NCBI GenBank assembly: GCA_020726505.1 | Contig: JAHLEZ010000021.1 | Location: 1,054,001-1,118,000, forward strand | Origin: Leptodontidium sp. MPI-SDFR-AT-0119 | Taxonomy: Eukaryota > Ascomycota > Leotiomycetes > Helotiales > Leptodontidiaceae | Direction of reading: 5' to 3' | Length of the DNA stretch: 64,000 nucleotides | In this document: positions 1-13,000 of the stretch, in pieces | How positions within the stretch are numbered: the stretch's first letter is position 1 | Layout of the letters: each line of letters starts with the position of its first letter | Notes under the pieces: model-generated | Told to the model about the DNA's origin: nothing | The model's input: only the letters and a program-made list of their open reading frames with translations | Databases searched by the model: none | Translations under genes and position numbers: made by a program

Positions 1-1591
1 TTTCACATCACGATTGTATGAGACTTTCTTTTTACTGTAGATGGAGGGACAGGGCTTCCGGGAAGCAAGGCACCACAATCTCATCTTTAGGTTCTTGATA
101 GTCTGGAGAGCATGTGGGGATATGGGACAGCTCGAACCTAAACCCCTCATTGCGCCCCCTGGGCCATTTCCCAGACGATTGGAAGTTAGAATGAAGTCCT
201 TTATGGCCCGATTACTGACTTCCTTGTCGAGTGCTTTTGAGCGCATTGCTGTCTTATATTTTTGAGTTTGGCACTTGAATTTCATCCACTCATCGAAGAG
301 ACCAGATTCTTGCAACGAACCGTTTAAATTCGCGTGAAAACTACCGAGTCTTGTTATTTTATTTTATTTTATTTGAGCAATAGGTGTAACATTGAGGGTA
401 GTAGAAATTAAGCCGGGTCGGTACACAGCGAAGGCTTCGGAAGCAATATCCTTAAACTCGAACAGAAATTTGATGGTTTGATGGCTGGTTGAGGCCGCTG
501 AAATTGATTGGAAGAAGGGGGGAGGTATTGTGTTTATTTCTAGACACCATCTGATCTATTAATTAACATTTACAAGTACAACCTTAAATCTGCCAGACTG
601 CCAAAGCACTTCCTTCCCCCTTCGCAATCCTCGCTTATCCTCAGAGAAGAGTTGCAATTAAGTTCAAACCTAGTTTTTAATCCAAGCACGTTCTCACAAT
701 CAAAATGCATCTTGAAAGCGACACTTTAACTTGCTCAAATTCAAGGATTTGAATCAACTTCAAGCCTTCGCTTCTCTATACGAATGTTTTAAAACATGTT
801 TTTAGGAAAGTTACTGCAGTATTGAGTTTCTGGTATGAACCTGATGACCCCGAAAACAAACAGTCCACTGTACCCATCTATCAAATATAGTTTCCACAGA
901 TCCGGGGCGCTAACAAAGGAACTTTAGGTTATTCGTGGAATCGTGAGGGGAAACGAGCGGATAGAGTTCATTGTGGAGACAACCGACTCCCGACTTGGTA
1001 CCGGCAATTGAATTGGGATCGAATTCCACGGCGCAGTTTTCAGCACCTTTCTCTATTGGTTTAATGAATATGTTAGAGATCTATCAAGTTCAACAGTGAA
1101 AAATTGTTGTATCTTCCTAGAAAGTTTTTTATGCTATGCGTTGATGAGGAGTAGTCAAGTGATGACTTTAGAGGTTTAGAGAAGATGAGATGAGCCACCC
1201 GCCAAGCGACCTCGCAAAACTCAAAATCAACACCTTCATCTAGAATACTCTTATCCTGAAATTGAAGGGTATCATGCCATCATCGCACATAAGCACTCTA
1301 CCACGTGTTCTAGTAAGGGCGACAGTGCAGTACCAAGTGCTCCCGAAGCTCCCAAACAAATTTAAAGATGCTTCTTGCCAAGAAAGAGTAAATCCAGCAC
1401 GTAGTTTTAATGGATGATTCTTCGTACAAGTTGCCCCTGAGGCAGTGCAAGACCATTTCTTCTGCTGTGGGGTATATAACAGACAATTCTCCCGAGCAGC
1501 CGTGTTGTTCTCTCCTTTTCTTTTTATTCTCAGGGCATTCGCTCAGTACAATCGTTCCCCCCAAACGCGCCCCCACACTCATTCATCCACA
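1..1591. other. No supported gene; upstream region of the BBE oxidase
   Basis: I see no convincing coding region here; the open frames are short and lack recognisable motifs. A homopolymer-like ATTTT repeat lies near 355-375. A TATA-like box (TATATAA) at about 1473-1479 lies some 115 bases upstream of the oxidase ATG and is a plausible core promoter element for it. Confidence 0.5.
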
Positions 1592-3103
1592 ATGCCTCGC
1601 TTAACCACCATCCTTACCCTCCTCTTAGGAGCATCAACAACAGTCCACGGCCAAACATCTCCCCCACCACCAAGCAACACACCCACACCCCTCGTAACAT
1701 GCCTAAACTCCGTCTCAATCCCCTACAGCATCTTCTCCAGCGACACCTGGCAATCCGATATCTCCCCCTGGCAACTCCGCATCAGGCCCACGCCATCAGC
1801 TGTCATCCGACCAACAACCTACGCACAAATAGCAGCCGCTCTCTCCTGCGCCTCCAGAACCTCTACAAAAGTAGCCTGCCGAAACGGCGGACATAGTTAT
1901 GGCTCTTACGGTGTAGGAGGCAATGATGGCGCTTTGGTCATCTACATGGATGCATTCCAGAACATGACATTCGACGCCGCGACAGGCTTACTCACCTACG
2001 GAGGCGGTTCTATCGTCGGCGACGTCGCAACCTGGGCATGGGAGAATCACGGCGTGCATTTCCCACACGTGAGAGCGAATCGAGTCGGGCTGGCTGGGTC
2101 GTCAATAGGTGGTGGTTTTGGGAGTACATCTCGATTCCTAGGGACGCCGATGGATAACCTCGTCAGCGTGGAGTACATGCTCCTGAACGGCACCATCGTG
2201 ACGGCCTCACGCACGAATAATCCAGATCTCTTCTTTGTAGCTCAAGGCGCTGGGTCATCCTACGGGATCCTCCTCTCCTTCACGACGAAGACGTGGAAGC
2301 CAGTTTATCAACAAGTGACGAACTTCACCATCAGCGTAGGCAACGTCGATATCGAGACAGGCGTCAACGCCCTCCTCGCCGTCCAGGAATTCGCTCTCAG
2401 CGGCGCCTGTCCAGACGAGCTATCCCTCCGCTGGAGTCTCACCGCGCCCCCATACACAGGCTCAGGATTCTTCTACGGCGATCCCGCAGCATTCCGCTCC
2501 GCTATCGAGCCACTCATGCAATCCCTCCCAGCGGAAACGAGCCTCACGACAGCCGTCGCGGATTTCTGGACTATGGAGAATATAGCCACGCCCTCCATCA
2601 GCTCGAAGATCGACACCTTCCCGCCGCGGAACTTCTACCTCCAAGCGCTGGTGCTTCGCACCGACCAACCATTCACGTACGAGAGCGCGTTCGCGCTGTA
2701 CAACGCCACGACTCTAGCGTTCAACAGGACGGACATGACGAAGTTCGGGTTCATCGATCTATGGGGCGGCGTGTCGCGGGATCTGAAGGACGGGGAGACG
2801 AGTATGGCGCATGCGAACTCGCTGTTCCTGATTCGATGGGAGGGGAGACTGGCTGCGGGACTGACGACCTTCCCGAGTGATGGGATCCCCTACTTGAGAG
2901 GCCAGATGAGGGTTTTTGAGGACCAGTTGAGGAGGGAACGGGTGCCGTTGAGGGGGTTCGTGAATTATCGTGATACGGAACTTACGTTGGCGGAGTGGAG
3001 TTCGAGGCTTTATGGGGGGAATTGGGAGAGGATGAGGAGGATTAAGAGGGTTTATGATCCCAAGGGGATCTTTACGGCGAATCCTCAGAGCGTTCCCGTT
3101 TAG
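1592..3103 (+). CDS. Secreted FAD-linked oxidoreductase, berberine-bridge-enzyme type
   Basis: A 503-residue protein encoded without introns. I chose the ATG at 1592 rather than an in-frame upstream start because residues 1-20 form a clear signal peptide (hydrophobic core, cleavage near VHG-Q). The FAD-binding PCMH-type fold covers about residues 65-240, with the R-N-G-G-H-S-Y-G motif whose His101 is expected to bind FAD covalently through the 8-alpha position, and the later G-G-G-F-G loop. The last 50 residues are a BBE domain (N-Y-R-D, then Y-G-G-N and Y-D-P-K). Known relatives oxidise sugars, alcohols or secondary metabolites using O2. The second covalent FAD residue, a Cys, is absent: the region reads HVRANRVGLAG. 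The substrate cannot be told from sequence. It is convergent with SDHC, and several N-x-S/T sites fit secretion. Confidence 0.85.
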   Translation: MPRLTTILTLLLGASTTVHGQTSPPPPSNTPTPLVTCLNSVSIPYSIFSSDTWQSDISPWQLRIRPTPSAVIRPTTYAQIAAALSCASRTSTKVACRNGGHSYGSYGVGGNDGALVIYMDAFQNMTFDAATGLLTYGGGSIVGDVATWAWENHGVHFPHVRANRVGLAGSSIGGGFGSTSRFLGTPMDNLVSVEYMLLNGTIVTASRTNNPDLFFVAQGAGSSYGILLSFTTKTWKPVYQQVTNFTISVGNVDIETGVNALLAVQEFALSGACPDELSLRWSLTAPPYTGSGFFYGDPAAFRSAIEPLMQSLPAETSLTTAVADFWTMENIATPSISSKIDTFPPRNFYLQALVLRTDQPFTYESAFALYNATTLAFNRTDMTKFGFIDLWGGVSRDLKDGETSMAHANSLFLIRWEGRLAAGLTTFPSDGIPYLRGQMRVFEDQLRRERVPLRGFVNYRDTELTLAEWSSRLYGGNWERMRRIKRVYDPKGIFTANPQSVPV

Positions 3104-3822
3104 ATCTACCGGATGCTGAAGAAGGGGAGGTTTGTGGGTGGTGGTTGCAAGGGTTGGACTCTGTGTTTGAGTTGGATTCTTGGCTTTCTTGTATATTTTT
3201 GCCCTTATTGAATCAGACTTGAGGTGTGACGTTGCTCTGGGCTCCATATATCCATTCCGAACCGTGCATAGCGAGCGATCTTGTCGGAAAGGAGTTATCC
3301 TACTTGGAAATACAAGCCACGGAGTTCAAATATATGACAAATGACCACCGGGTATAGAACCCACTTGGCTCGTCATGACCCCTTTTCAGATCACTCGCTA
3401 CAAGTAGAATCCAGACACTAGTCCTGAGATTGATGCTTCTTGCTCGCTTTCAACTCGTCCCTGAGCCCATACAGGAAGGGGATAATGACAACGCGCTTCT
3501 GCAACGAGGATGGGCGCGTACTGACCTGAACCTGTCCAGGTTGAATGTACTACACTCAACATGATTCCAGATATGAGTAGAGATTCGGTCAAAGTGGCAC
3601 TTGCCCATACTTCTATCTGGAGCCCCCATCACCCCGCAGAACGAACCGCTTGGAGAAGTTGTAATTGAAAATGTCTTCTCATTGATTTATACACGCGGTA
3701 ATCGTATTCCATGCCCCCCAAAGTCCCAACAAGGCATCTGCAAAGTCTTGCATCACCACACCCGCTCATTCCCCAAATATCATCACTCACCCCCCCCCAT
3801 CCAACCCCCTCTTCAGCCCAAC
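3104..3822. other. Intergenic, convergent 3' ends
   Basis: This is the space between the 3' ends of the oxidase (plus strand) and SDHC (minus strand). It should hold both 3' UTRs. I see no additional gene. Confidence 0.5.
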
Positions 3823-4649
3823 CTAATAAGCCAAAACCAAATACAACGTACTAACCACCGTAGCACCCACACAAGCCCAAGCCGTCTTAATAACCGTCGC
3901 ATTATTAAACGCCTTCCCCATATCCCAAGTGAGATGTCTCAAGCCATTCAAGCTATGAAACGTAAACGGCAGAGCAGCGACGAACTTCAGGCCAAACTTC
4001 GCAGCTACAGGCAGGGCCCCAAACGAAGCTGCCAGCGTCGCGGAATCGAGATGCATGCCTGTGAGAGGCGAGGCCAGGTACGCGAGCCCGAAGAGGTAGA
4101 AGGGTACCGCGACCGTGAGACCGGTGATGCGGTTCAAGGAGGAGAGGATCCATGTTGTTTGGGGCTTGTAGATTCCTAGGTTGGGGGATGTGGGTCGCTT
4201 TTTGCGCTGCTCGACGAGGATTTGGTAGCTGTCTGCTGGTGTCATCTTTTGTGTTGCTACGGCTCTGTAGTTTCGATATGTTAGTAAACGTATATACACA
4301 TATACATATAAACATAGGTGTATAGTTGCGGAAGTAGATTTGAATTCGATTCGATTGGAATGTCTGCTGCTGTTGATATGGCCTGAACGAAGGAGTAGGA
4401 CATACCGAGTCTGCATCGAAGATCCCACAGCAATTGGAGCAGCCACTTTCTTGAACACCATCTGCGAAGCCATACCAGGTCTCATCACGACTACTCAACC
4501 ACATATTAGCTTCTGCCGCCATACAATTTCATCGAGAGGGGACATCCAGATATCCGGGGAGCTCAATTGGGATAGGATTGATCAGGGCGTGGAGGGGGAG
4601 AGAACATACGCCTGCGCATCGCCTGCTGTGTAGCCCGCTGTGCCAACAT
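3823..4649 (-). CDS. SDHC: Succinate dehydrogenase cytochrome b subunit (complex II membrane anchor)
   Basis: A three-exon gene on the minus strand (4649-4610, 4490-4406, 4264-3823) encoding 188 residues; all junctions keep frame, with GTATGT donors. The N-terminus is rich in Arg, Ala and Gln and lacks acidic residues, as expected for a mitochondrial presequence. The mature part shows the family motif S-S-L-N-R-I-T-G (Ser83 and Arg87, at the quinone pocket) and F-H-S-L-N-G-L-R-H-L-x-W-D, with His145 and His152 in the heme b/ubiquinone region, plus three hydrophobic segments. In this family SDHC and SDHD anchor the catalytic SDHA/SDHB pair in the inner membrane and pass electrons to ubiquinone. 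SdhC is also a known target-site subunit for SDHI fungicides. The last codon falls at 3823 and the next gene lies about 960 bases upstream. Confidence 0.93.
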
Positions 4650-5608
4650 CTTGCCGTCGTCGTGAAATGCGTACAGTGATGGGAAAGGAACAGGCAATAG
4701 GTTCCTGTTTGAGCTGGCGAATTGGCTGTGATGGTGTTGATACGCTCTCTTCAATCTCCAAGCTTCACTTGAACCTCAACTCTCGTCGTCCGTCGTCAAT
4801 GAAGCGGAACACACCGGCCCTCGGCAAATCTCTCCTTCCACCCATCCAATCACCACGCCTGAATTCCCAATCGCACTCCATACAAAAATCCAGATCACAT
4901 AATCTCTTACTAAGCGCCGCGAACATCAAAACCCCAAATTTTCCTCGCGAGAAGGAGTCTCTTTTGAAATGCAAGAGCATCAAAACCACCACGGCGCTAG
5001 AAACAATACTATGTGGCGACCGCGGGTGAAGACGGCTGGGCGGCGGCGTTATGCTGTCTGCTTATGGGTCGTGTTGTAGTGTGTTCGGAGAGGGAAGGAT
5101 CTGTCGTTAATCTCGACCTCGAGGATGCCATCTCGTGGTCGTTTCATTTTATGATCTATATTGCTGTGTTTGAGGGATGGGGTGGATGGGTGGATGGAGA
5201 TAGGCTTGAGGAGGGAGGTGAGGTGGGTGTGTGGGTGGGCTTGGAGTTGAGGTTGTACTCTTGTGTGGGATGAGCGGTGCTGATCGGAAGATGTTCGACA
5301 TGCTCTGCCATGATCTTTCTACGAGCGATACGCTCTGGGCTTCCATTCATGAAGGCCTCATGGTCTCAGTGTAGACGTTGTATCATCCTTGTGAACAAGT
5401 CGCCGTGGCACAGTGATTGAAAGTCTGCACTCATCACCAAAGCAAATTTTCCATTTCTAGGTATCACGTGGGTAAATCAAGGAATTGAGTTCAAAAATTA
5501 CATATCTGTTCATTCATACGTCTATAACAATGCTCTACCTCATCGCAGTGAAGGTCTTCTCATATCATAACATCATGGGTATACCCTCTGCAGCCTCATA
5601 CCCTGCAA
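4650..5608. other. Intergenic; SDHC promoter and permease 3' flank
   Basis: No supported gene. Around 5165-5260 the plus strand is a GT/GGGT-rich low-complexity tract. The open frames here show only biased composition. The region should contain the SDHC promoter and the 3' UTR of the permease. Confidence 0.45.
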
Positions 5609-7405
5609 TTAAACCTCCAACTTCTGATTCCTAACCTCGACCTGCTCAACCACATTCTTCTCCAACCCACCACTCTGCAGCCCAGCCCTCAAAGCCTCTT
5701 CCTCCTCCTTCAACTCGCCCCAAACGATGCGATGCGCATCCGTAGCTCTGAGTCTGCGATCAAACAGCCTATCGATACCCTCGAGAGGGATGTTCTTCGT
5801 CTCAGGGAGGAGGAAGTACACGAAGACAGCCGAGCAGATCATGAGGGCAGCGAAGAAGAAATAAACACCATAGCCCATTGAGTCGAACATCTGGGGAGTG
5901 AATCGTGCGACCAAGAAATTCCAGAACCAGTTGTTTGCTGCTGCGAAGGCTTGAGCGAGCGTTCGTACGTTCTGGTCGAACATCTCGGAGTTGTAGACCC
6001 ATGGGGTGGGGTTCCATGTTGGGGAATAGAATGCCTGTTGTGGTTGTTAGTTGGGGTTGAAGGTTGTGTGGATAGGTGAGAACTTACGGTCCAGAGGTAG
6101 AAGAAAAAGATAGCTGAGATGCCGGAGGGGGGAAGGGATGTGTGTGGGTGCTCTTGTGGCTTTGCAATGGCGATGTAGGCTCCGACGTACCACAGGCAGA
6201 CACTGCCACCAACAGCGCCGATCATCAACAGACGTCTTCTGCCGTATTGATCGATGAGGAAGACTAGGTAAATGAGAGTGAAGACAGTCTTGACAACACC
6301 GAAGAGACCGGTAGTGAAGAGCGAGGTATTAGTGCCAGTGATGCCGATGGACTTGAAGATAGTTGGCGAGTAGTAGTTGATGGCATTAATACCGGAAGTG
6401 TTTTGCCAGAAGAAGAGAGAGCCTCCAAGGAAGAAGCGCCATTGGATCTTGCGGCTTGAAGCGAGGAGCTTGAATGGTTGCCAGAATCCGAGACCACCGG
6501 CGGCCATCTGACCTTCGATGTTGGCGTCAATAGCGTAGATTTCCTCTTGGATGTAGATATCATCCTCGGGAAGCGATCGGATCCAGCACAAGTTCTTGAT
6601 AGCCTGCTCTCTCTTCCCCTTGGTCATCAGCCATCTGGGGGATTCGCGAAGCCAGAAAGCCCCGATGAGTAGGAGACCAGAAGGGATGAGTTGGACGGCG
6701 AATGGGATGATCCAAGAAGTAGTGGAGTGTGGGATAGTCTTGTTGATTCCATACTACTTCATGTTAGAGAAAACTATGCATTGACGATAGGACATTACTC
6801 ACGTTGATCCAGAAACCGACCAATCCACCAATCTGCCATCCGAGTTCGAACATGCAGACAAGTCTTCCTCTGATGGCTGGAGGCGAGATCTCAGAGATGT
6901 AGATGGGACTGAGATTCGAGACACCACCAACTCCGATGCCTGCAAGGACACGACCACCGTATATTAATCCAAGACCTCGATCACCGTTGGCACCCAACAT
7001 CATACCGGCACCGACTGAAAAGATAGCAGCGAACAGAGCGATGCCTGAAGCCCGACCCAAGAAGTACGCGACGATGTATGCACCGAGGGCACCGAAGAAA
7101 GCGCCAGCTTGGTAGCATGACACGATGTTGGCGCTGAGCAAGCTGACAGCTGATTTTGAAAGCTTCTCGAATCCGAATTCGTCCTTGAATGAGGGAAGGG
7201 CGATTGTTGTTCCGATGAAAGCGCTGTCATCTGAAGGATCGAGTCAGCACTATCCGAGGATGCAATTGACTGTACCCCTCTTGAGCTGGTACTTACATCC
7301 GATCATGACAGCAGCAGATCCTGCTACAGCTGCAACAGCATAGACTCTCCAGTTGTAAACTGAAGCCGGTGTAGGCCGGTCCTCGACTTTGGTGAAGAGA
7401 CCCAT
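5609..7405 (-). CDS. MFS sugar/quinate permease
   Basis: Four exons on the minus strand (7405-7297, 7230-6803, 6753-6088, 6034-5609) give a 542-residue protein, the usual size for fungal sugar porters. The start was chosen because the residues around VEDRPTPASVYNWR and IGYDSAFIGTT resemble the N-terminus of fungal quinate permeases (QutD, Qa-y). Sugar-porter signatures follow: a G-G-R-V-L-A-G-x-G-V-G-G loop, E-S-P-R-W-L after helix 6, and P-E-T-K-N-I-P-L-E-G near residue 477 after helix 12. Twelve membrane segments are expected. The probable role is proton-coupled uptake of quinate or a hexose at the plasma membrane; the substrate is an inference from N-terminal resemblance only. No quinate catabolic genes are visible next to it, so it is not in a qut-type cluster within this window. 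Confidence 0.88.
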
Positions 7406-10047
7406 CTTATCCTTCCTCGACTTTGATCCTCGAAGGTTGACAAGTTTAAAAGAGCGATCTGAAGTAGACGAGACCGAGCTGTCAATGTGAGACTGGACTG
7501 TATGTCTGTCTGTCGGATTGTTTGTCTGTCGGACTGACTTGTTGATCAAAATCCAACTCCAGGGTATTCTCCAGGTCTTATGCAAAATCTGGGGTATGGG
7601 GCAAGATAATCATTCATCCGGACTGGCCTCGACTTTTCTTTGACACGATCACTGACAACTCTGCTAGAGTAGCTCCCAGCGGTGAACATTTTCCCTTTTC
7701 CCCATCTCTTCCACCCCACTGCGATGGCAAAGTTTTCACCCGCTCCACTCTTGAAGGGCTTCCTCATCTCCGCCCCCTCATTTGCTCCGACGACGGACCA
7801 TCGGTCTTCGTCGGTCGAGATCTGGGGTTGGACTGGGTTGGACTGGGTTAGATGGATTAGTGGAGAGGTAATTGTTGCGGGAGGTTTGCACCAATGCAGG
7901 TTAGTCGAGTAAGTCGAGGCCAGAACCCCGTGATCAGCTTGTAGGGAGGCCTACACCCCAGGCCCAGGTGCAAGAGTCTTTAACCGTCCACCGGAAAGTT
8001 CTAGGGGGATTCCATACTTTTGAGCTTGTCAGCTGGTGGCTGCTAGGCACTGCGGACGAGCGAGACCTGATTGGGTTCGAGTCAGCACCCATTCGTGTTG
8101 TGGCTTGCAGCTGTTGAGCTTGGTTGGTCCTGATCTCCGAACTATCGCGTGGAAGCTTTGCCGAGGACGGGAAAGGGGGGAAATGAGATAGCCGGATTGC
8201 TTGATTGGCTGTGGCTGTGCTGACTAACTAGCTGTTTCCTCCCCGAGGATCTGCCACGCCCTCGGAGTTTTGTTGCATGTCCCAGAAAGCTGCCCTTCAA
8301 GTGTCCCAGTGAGAGGGAGACGAATGTTTCCATTGAGTGTCAGCTCTGGGCGTTGGTGGGTATGTTTTCTTCCACTCGTCGTCCACTTGGCTTCCACTCT
8401 TTTGGATGATTGCTTTTGTATTGGGACAGTATTGGAATGGGCACTTCTTTGGAACTAATGCAACGGAACGAGTAGTAGACTCAGCGTTGGGAGTCTGGAG
8501 TCTGGAGTGAACGGGCAGAAGGGATCAACAGCGGGGATGGCTGGATCACAGATCTGCTGAAGGCTGGAAGCTCGCAGACTGCTGTAATGCATGCAACACT
8601 CGGAAGTATCCGTAGATCTAAAATACAGATGGGTGAAAGAAAGCGAGGACTGGCGAACCAGTTAGCATTGTTGGACCTAGGGAGGGTGTGTCGGGACCCA
8701 ACAGGATGTTGAGTGGGTAAACCACATGACACATCACATTTCCTGTCAAAATCTTTGTTGCACATCGCAACTTCCACTCACAGAACCCGAAGTGAGGCTC
8801 TGTTCAGCACGTCCATCCATAATCTGCCCCTCCTTTCGAAATGGCTTGCATGAGGGATTGTGTTGTCAGCCAACGGGTGAAGCTTCGTTCTCGCTTATTT
8901 CCTATTGGCGGCTTGGCTGGTTGGGTTGGTTCCATTGGCCTTCCGAGTCGCCCTTTGGTGGACTGCAGTTTGTCTATTTTCAAGATCCACGACATTTTAT
9001 TTTGACTGTGTTGACTAGGTGAGATGGTTTGCAAAAAAGGAATTGGCCAAAAAAAATTATGTCATGTAGGTGTTGGCCTTGTGTGGTCTATCCTCGCCTC
9101 ATAGGGAAGCTCTGCCAGCAAACATGAGTCCATGACCTAGAGACTGTACTGAGTACGAAAGAAAGATGGTCAATTTTTTGCGAGTTCTTGAGTTTGATTT
9201 GGGGGAGGGGAGGGGGGGTTGGCCAGAATTACTTACGTGATGGCCCCTCCAGACACAAAAATGCTAACTTCCAAAGTATGTTCGTTCATCTTCCTGCGCA
9301 CATGAGACGTATTCAGATCATCGCTGACCCGCAGTTCAAGCAATTCAGAGATGAAAGGCATGCATAGAAAAAGACATGCATCCAAAGATACTTCTGACTA
9401 TACCAAGTCCGAAGGAAGCCCTCCATCATCAAGTCACGCAACCAGATTTGACAAATTCATAGCCAGTAATTTGTATATTGTAGTGAATATAGACAAAAGA
9501 GTCCGTCTTCAAAAATATATATATATTTCTATTCCTTTTCAAATCGCCATCACGATAGACTCGCACCGGTGGGGTGCAGGTGAAGTCCAAGAGCAAGTTT
9601 GTTTACTTTGCTGGCGCCATCACGTGGCAGCCAAAATCTTCAGCTTTATTTTCTCCACCAACTTCAACTCCTACTTCAACTTCAACCTCAACCCAGACCT
9701 TCACTTCATCTTCCAAATAAATGTCACCACTGGATTTCAGTCCTTAGTCTCGACACACTTGACATCAGCAGGACACCACCCACCCTCTGCCAACTGCACA
9801 CAGATCCCCGTTTCGAACGGCTCTGCTAATCATTTTACTGGTCCCAAATTAACCGGCGCTATGAACGCAGCACATAACACTAGGAAAGTGCTTCATTTCG
9901 TAGATATACTAATATCACTATTTACGTTAGTGGCTTTTACTACCATCGAATGAATGACATGCTTCCTATTTGAAGAAAACATTTAACTAGTCCTTTCCCT
10001 ATTTAGAATACACCCCTCCCTATCCAACAACGCCGTCCCTCCGACGT
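7406..10047. other. Long intergenic region, no supported gene
   Basis: About 2.6 kb with no coding region I can support. The largest open frame (200 codons, 9351-9953) has no motif, a biased composition and no credible splice partners. A purine run (G-rich) sits near 9198-9220 and an AT repeat near 9515-9530. The region between 7406 and about 7900 should hold the permease promoter. Confidence 0.4.
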
Positions 10048-13000
10048 CTAACTCAAACTCTCCTCCGCTAACGAACTATAATACAACTTCGCAAACCGAC
10101 TCGCTTCATTTTCCAGCAAGACATACGGCTCTCCCATCTCGCATACACTCCCAGCATCCATAACAATGACCTGATCAAAATCCAAAATCGTATCCAACTT
10201 GTGGGCAACCGACAAAATCGTATGTCTTGAGAAGTGCTGCCGAATAAGCGTCTGGATCAATTCATCTGTATGTGCATCCACACTGCTCGTTGCCTCATCC
10301 AGGACCAAGATGGTTGATTTCCGCAAAATCGCCCTCGCGATGCAGAAAAGTTGTTGCTGGCCATGGCTCAAGAACACGTCTTCGATATTGGTGTCTAAGG
10401 AGCCCTTGGAGCGTATGATATCCCACAGCTGCACGGATTTCAGGGCTTTGACGATTTCTTTGTCGGTGCACGAGCTACGCGGGTCGGCGTTCAGGCGGAT
10501 CGAACCAGCGAGGAAGTAGGCGTCTTGGGGGATGCCGTTGAGACGGGAACGGAGGGATTGGCGCCGGATAAGAGAGATGTCTTGGCCGTCGATGGTGATG
10601 GAACCGTGGGCGAGGGAGAGCATGCGGAAGAGGGCCAGAAGGAGAGAGGATTTGCCAGAGCCAGTACGTCCGCATATGCCCACTTTTTGGCCGGCAGGGA
10701 TCGAGAGGGTAATATCTTTGAGGACGAGCTCGCCGGGTCTATGAGATGTTAGTCTGGGTTGAGAGAAGAAACGGGATGCTTACTTGTAAGCGGCAGATAC
10801 GTTGTTAAAATTAATAGCGCCATATGCGGGCCACTCTGGTGGCGGGTCTTGGTTCTCGGAGGGAAGGTCTTCGGTTTCGGCATTGGTAGTGAAACTTTTG
10901 ATTCTTGCAATGGCGCCAATATGTGTTTCTACTTCCGTCCAAAAGGTAAGAAGCAACTTGAGACTTTGACTGAAGAGAATGACGTTCAGCAGAGCCACAC
11001 CAACGAAGCCGGCGCTAAGTTTCCCTCTGAGGGCGACAACCAGAACCATAAGCAAAACAGCAATAGCAGCAACCACGAGGTCAAGAACAAGAACGAGCCA
11101 TCTCTGAACAAGGAAGAGTTGGTAGAATGGTCGTTGGGATTGGTCCAGAATTTCGAGGTTTCTTTGCTCCAGTGCTTTACCCCACCCGAAAGCCCGGATT
11201 GTGATGAGGCCGTTGAGACATTCAAGAAAGTTGGAGTAGAGCGGCGCTTTGGCTTCGATATCGAGAAATCGCAGTTGCCGTGACGTGCGGAGATAGTACC
11301 GTTGGATGAAGTAGAGGACAAGGAGGATGAAGGGGAAGGCAATTGGAGTGTACATGGAGGCAACGCTGATGAGGATTATTTGGGCGATGCAGAGAATAAA
11401 TACTAGTAGTAGGATAGGTTAGTAACTCTATTCAGGGAATGTGGCAGTAGAACTTACGCGCAAAGGTGTTGAGAGCTGCTAGTGGAAGATCCATATCGAT
11501 GAGTTGCAGATCTTGACTGAACCGATTGAGGGTGACGCCAATATCAGTTGATGAGAAGAACGACATTGGAGAACTGAGCTTAAAGTTAATATCAAGATTT
11601 AACGCAGATTTGAGATACCGACCTCAAAACCGTCTTCAATAGTATCCAGTGAAATTGCGCTCCCGACCTGGGTACCATAGTAATGATCATTTGCCTGTAG
11701 GAAATTAGCAGACTCGTATATATATACACACGGCGTTCGACTCACCAAGCACTTGCAAGGAGAAAGATCAAGGCTAATGACCAATCATGGAGTATATTCC
11801 AAGGTAATAATTCAAATTCTGATTCGGAGCCTGGGCGTTTGCCTCTGCCCATTTTTTGACCCAGATCGCTGTGAAGAACTATCAGCACTTACGTCAATAG
11901 TAGAATAGGGAGAGGGACTCTCACCAGGATAGGAATAACAGATAACGAATGCACACATGCAGACAATGAACACCGCTGTTGGAATCCATCCAACAGCGCT
12001 GATGTAGTACATGTAGACGGCAGTGTCACCCATGCGTCGACTTGCGTCGTCTTCAGATAGTTCGGATACATCTTGGTCTTGAACATCGACAAGTCCATTA
12101 AGAGTTCCTTTCTTGACGTCCATGTTGATGGATGATTGGTCGCTGCCACTCTCCAATGGAAGAATCTCATCGTCATTGACAGTCCATTCGATTGACTTCA
12201 GGTCCAATGTAGAAACATAGCCTCCAGTAGAGTTGAGTTCGGAAAATGTTCCCTGCTCTGAGATATTTCCATCTTTGCTCAAAACGATGATGTGGTCAGC
12301 GTATGGCAAGCGGGTTGCTGTTGGTCAATCAGTTACGAGCTTTGGATATTATCATGAAAATAATCTTACCAACAGATGAAGCAATAAGTACTGTGGCGCG
12401 ATGCCTTCGTAAAAGCCCTGACGGGCCGAGAATATTGTGGAAGAGCCGGTTTTCAGTGTCAGCATCAAGCCCTCGCAAGGCGTCGTCAAGGATGATGACG
12501 TCTTGTCGGGAATAAATTGCTCTTGCCAACGCCTGATAGTATGTTAGCTTGGGAAGCATTTGAAAAGAGCAATGATTTCTTACAATTCGCTGACTCTGGC
12601 CACCCGAAAGCGCAATACCATTGCTACCAATCTGTGTCCGATCGCCTTTAGGTAACCGCTTTAGATCTACTTCCAAAGCACATGCCTCAATCACTGTTTG
12701 GTACCACCGTTCATCAAGAGATGAGACACCGATAATGCTTTGTTGAACAGTGCCATTAGTATGCCAAAACGTTTGATCGCAATATGCCACCTCAGAAGAG
12801 CATATTTGGACACTTCCCATGAATTTGAACGTTTCGCCCAGGAATGCCTTGATAAGCGTGCTTTTACCGCATCCAACTGGGCCAATGAGCATAGTAAATT
12901 TTTCCTTGGGTACTGTCAAGTTTATTGACTTGAGAATCGGAGCTTTCTCTTGGTCCCAGCCGAATGAGCCATCTCGCACCACGATCGCTGTAGCTGGGGT

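Noticed and set aside
3601..4179. 192-codon plus-strand frame over SDHC
   Set aside because: Antisense shadow of SDHC exon 3; the minus-strand frame has the conserved residues.
9351..9953. 200-codon open frame
   Set aside because: No motif, composition reflects AC- and AT-rich DNA, no neighbouring exon supports it.
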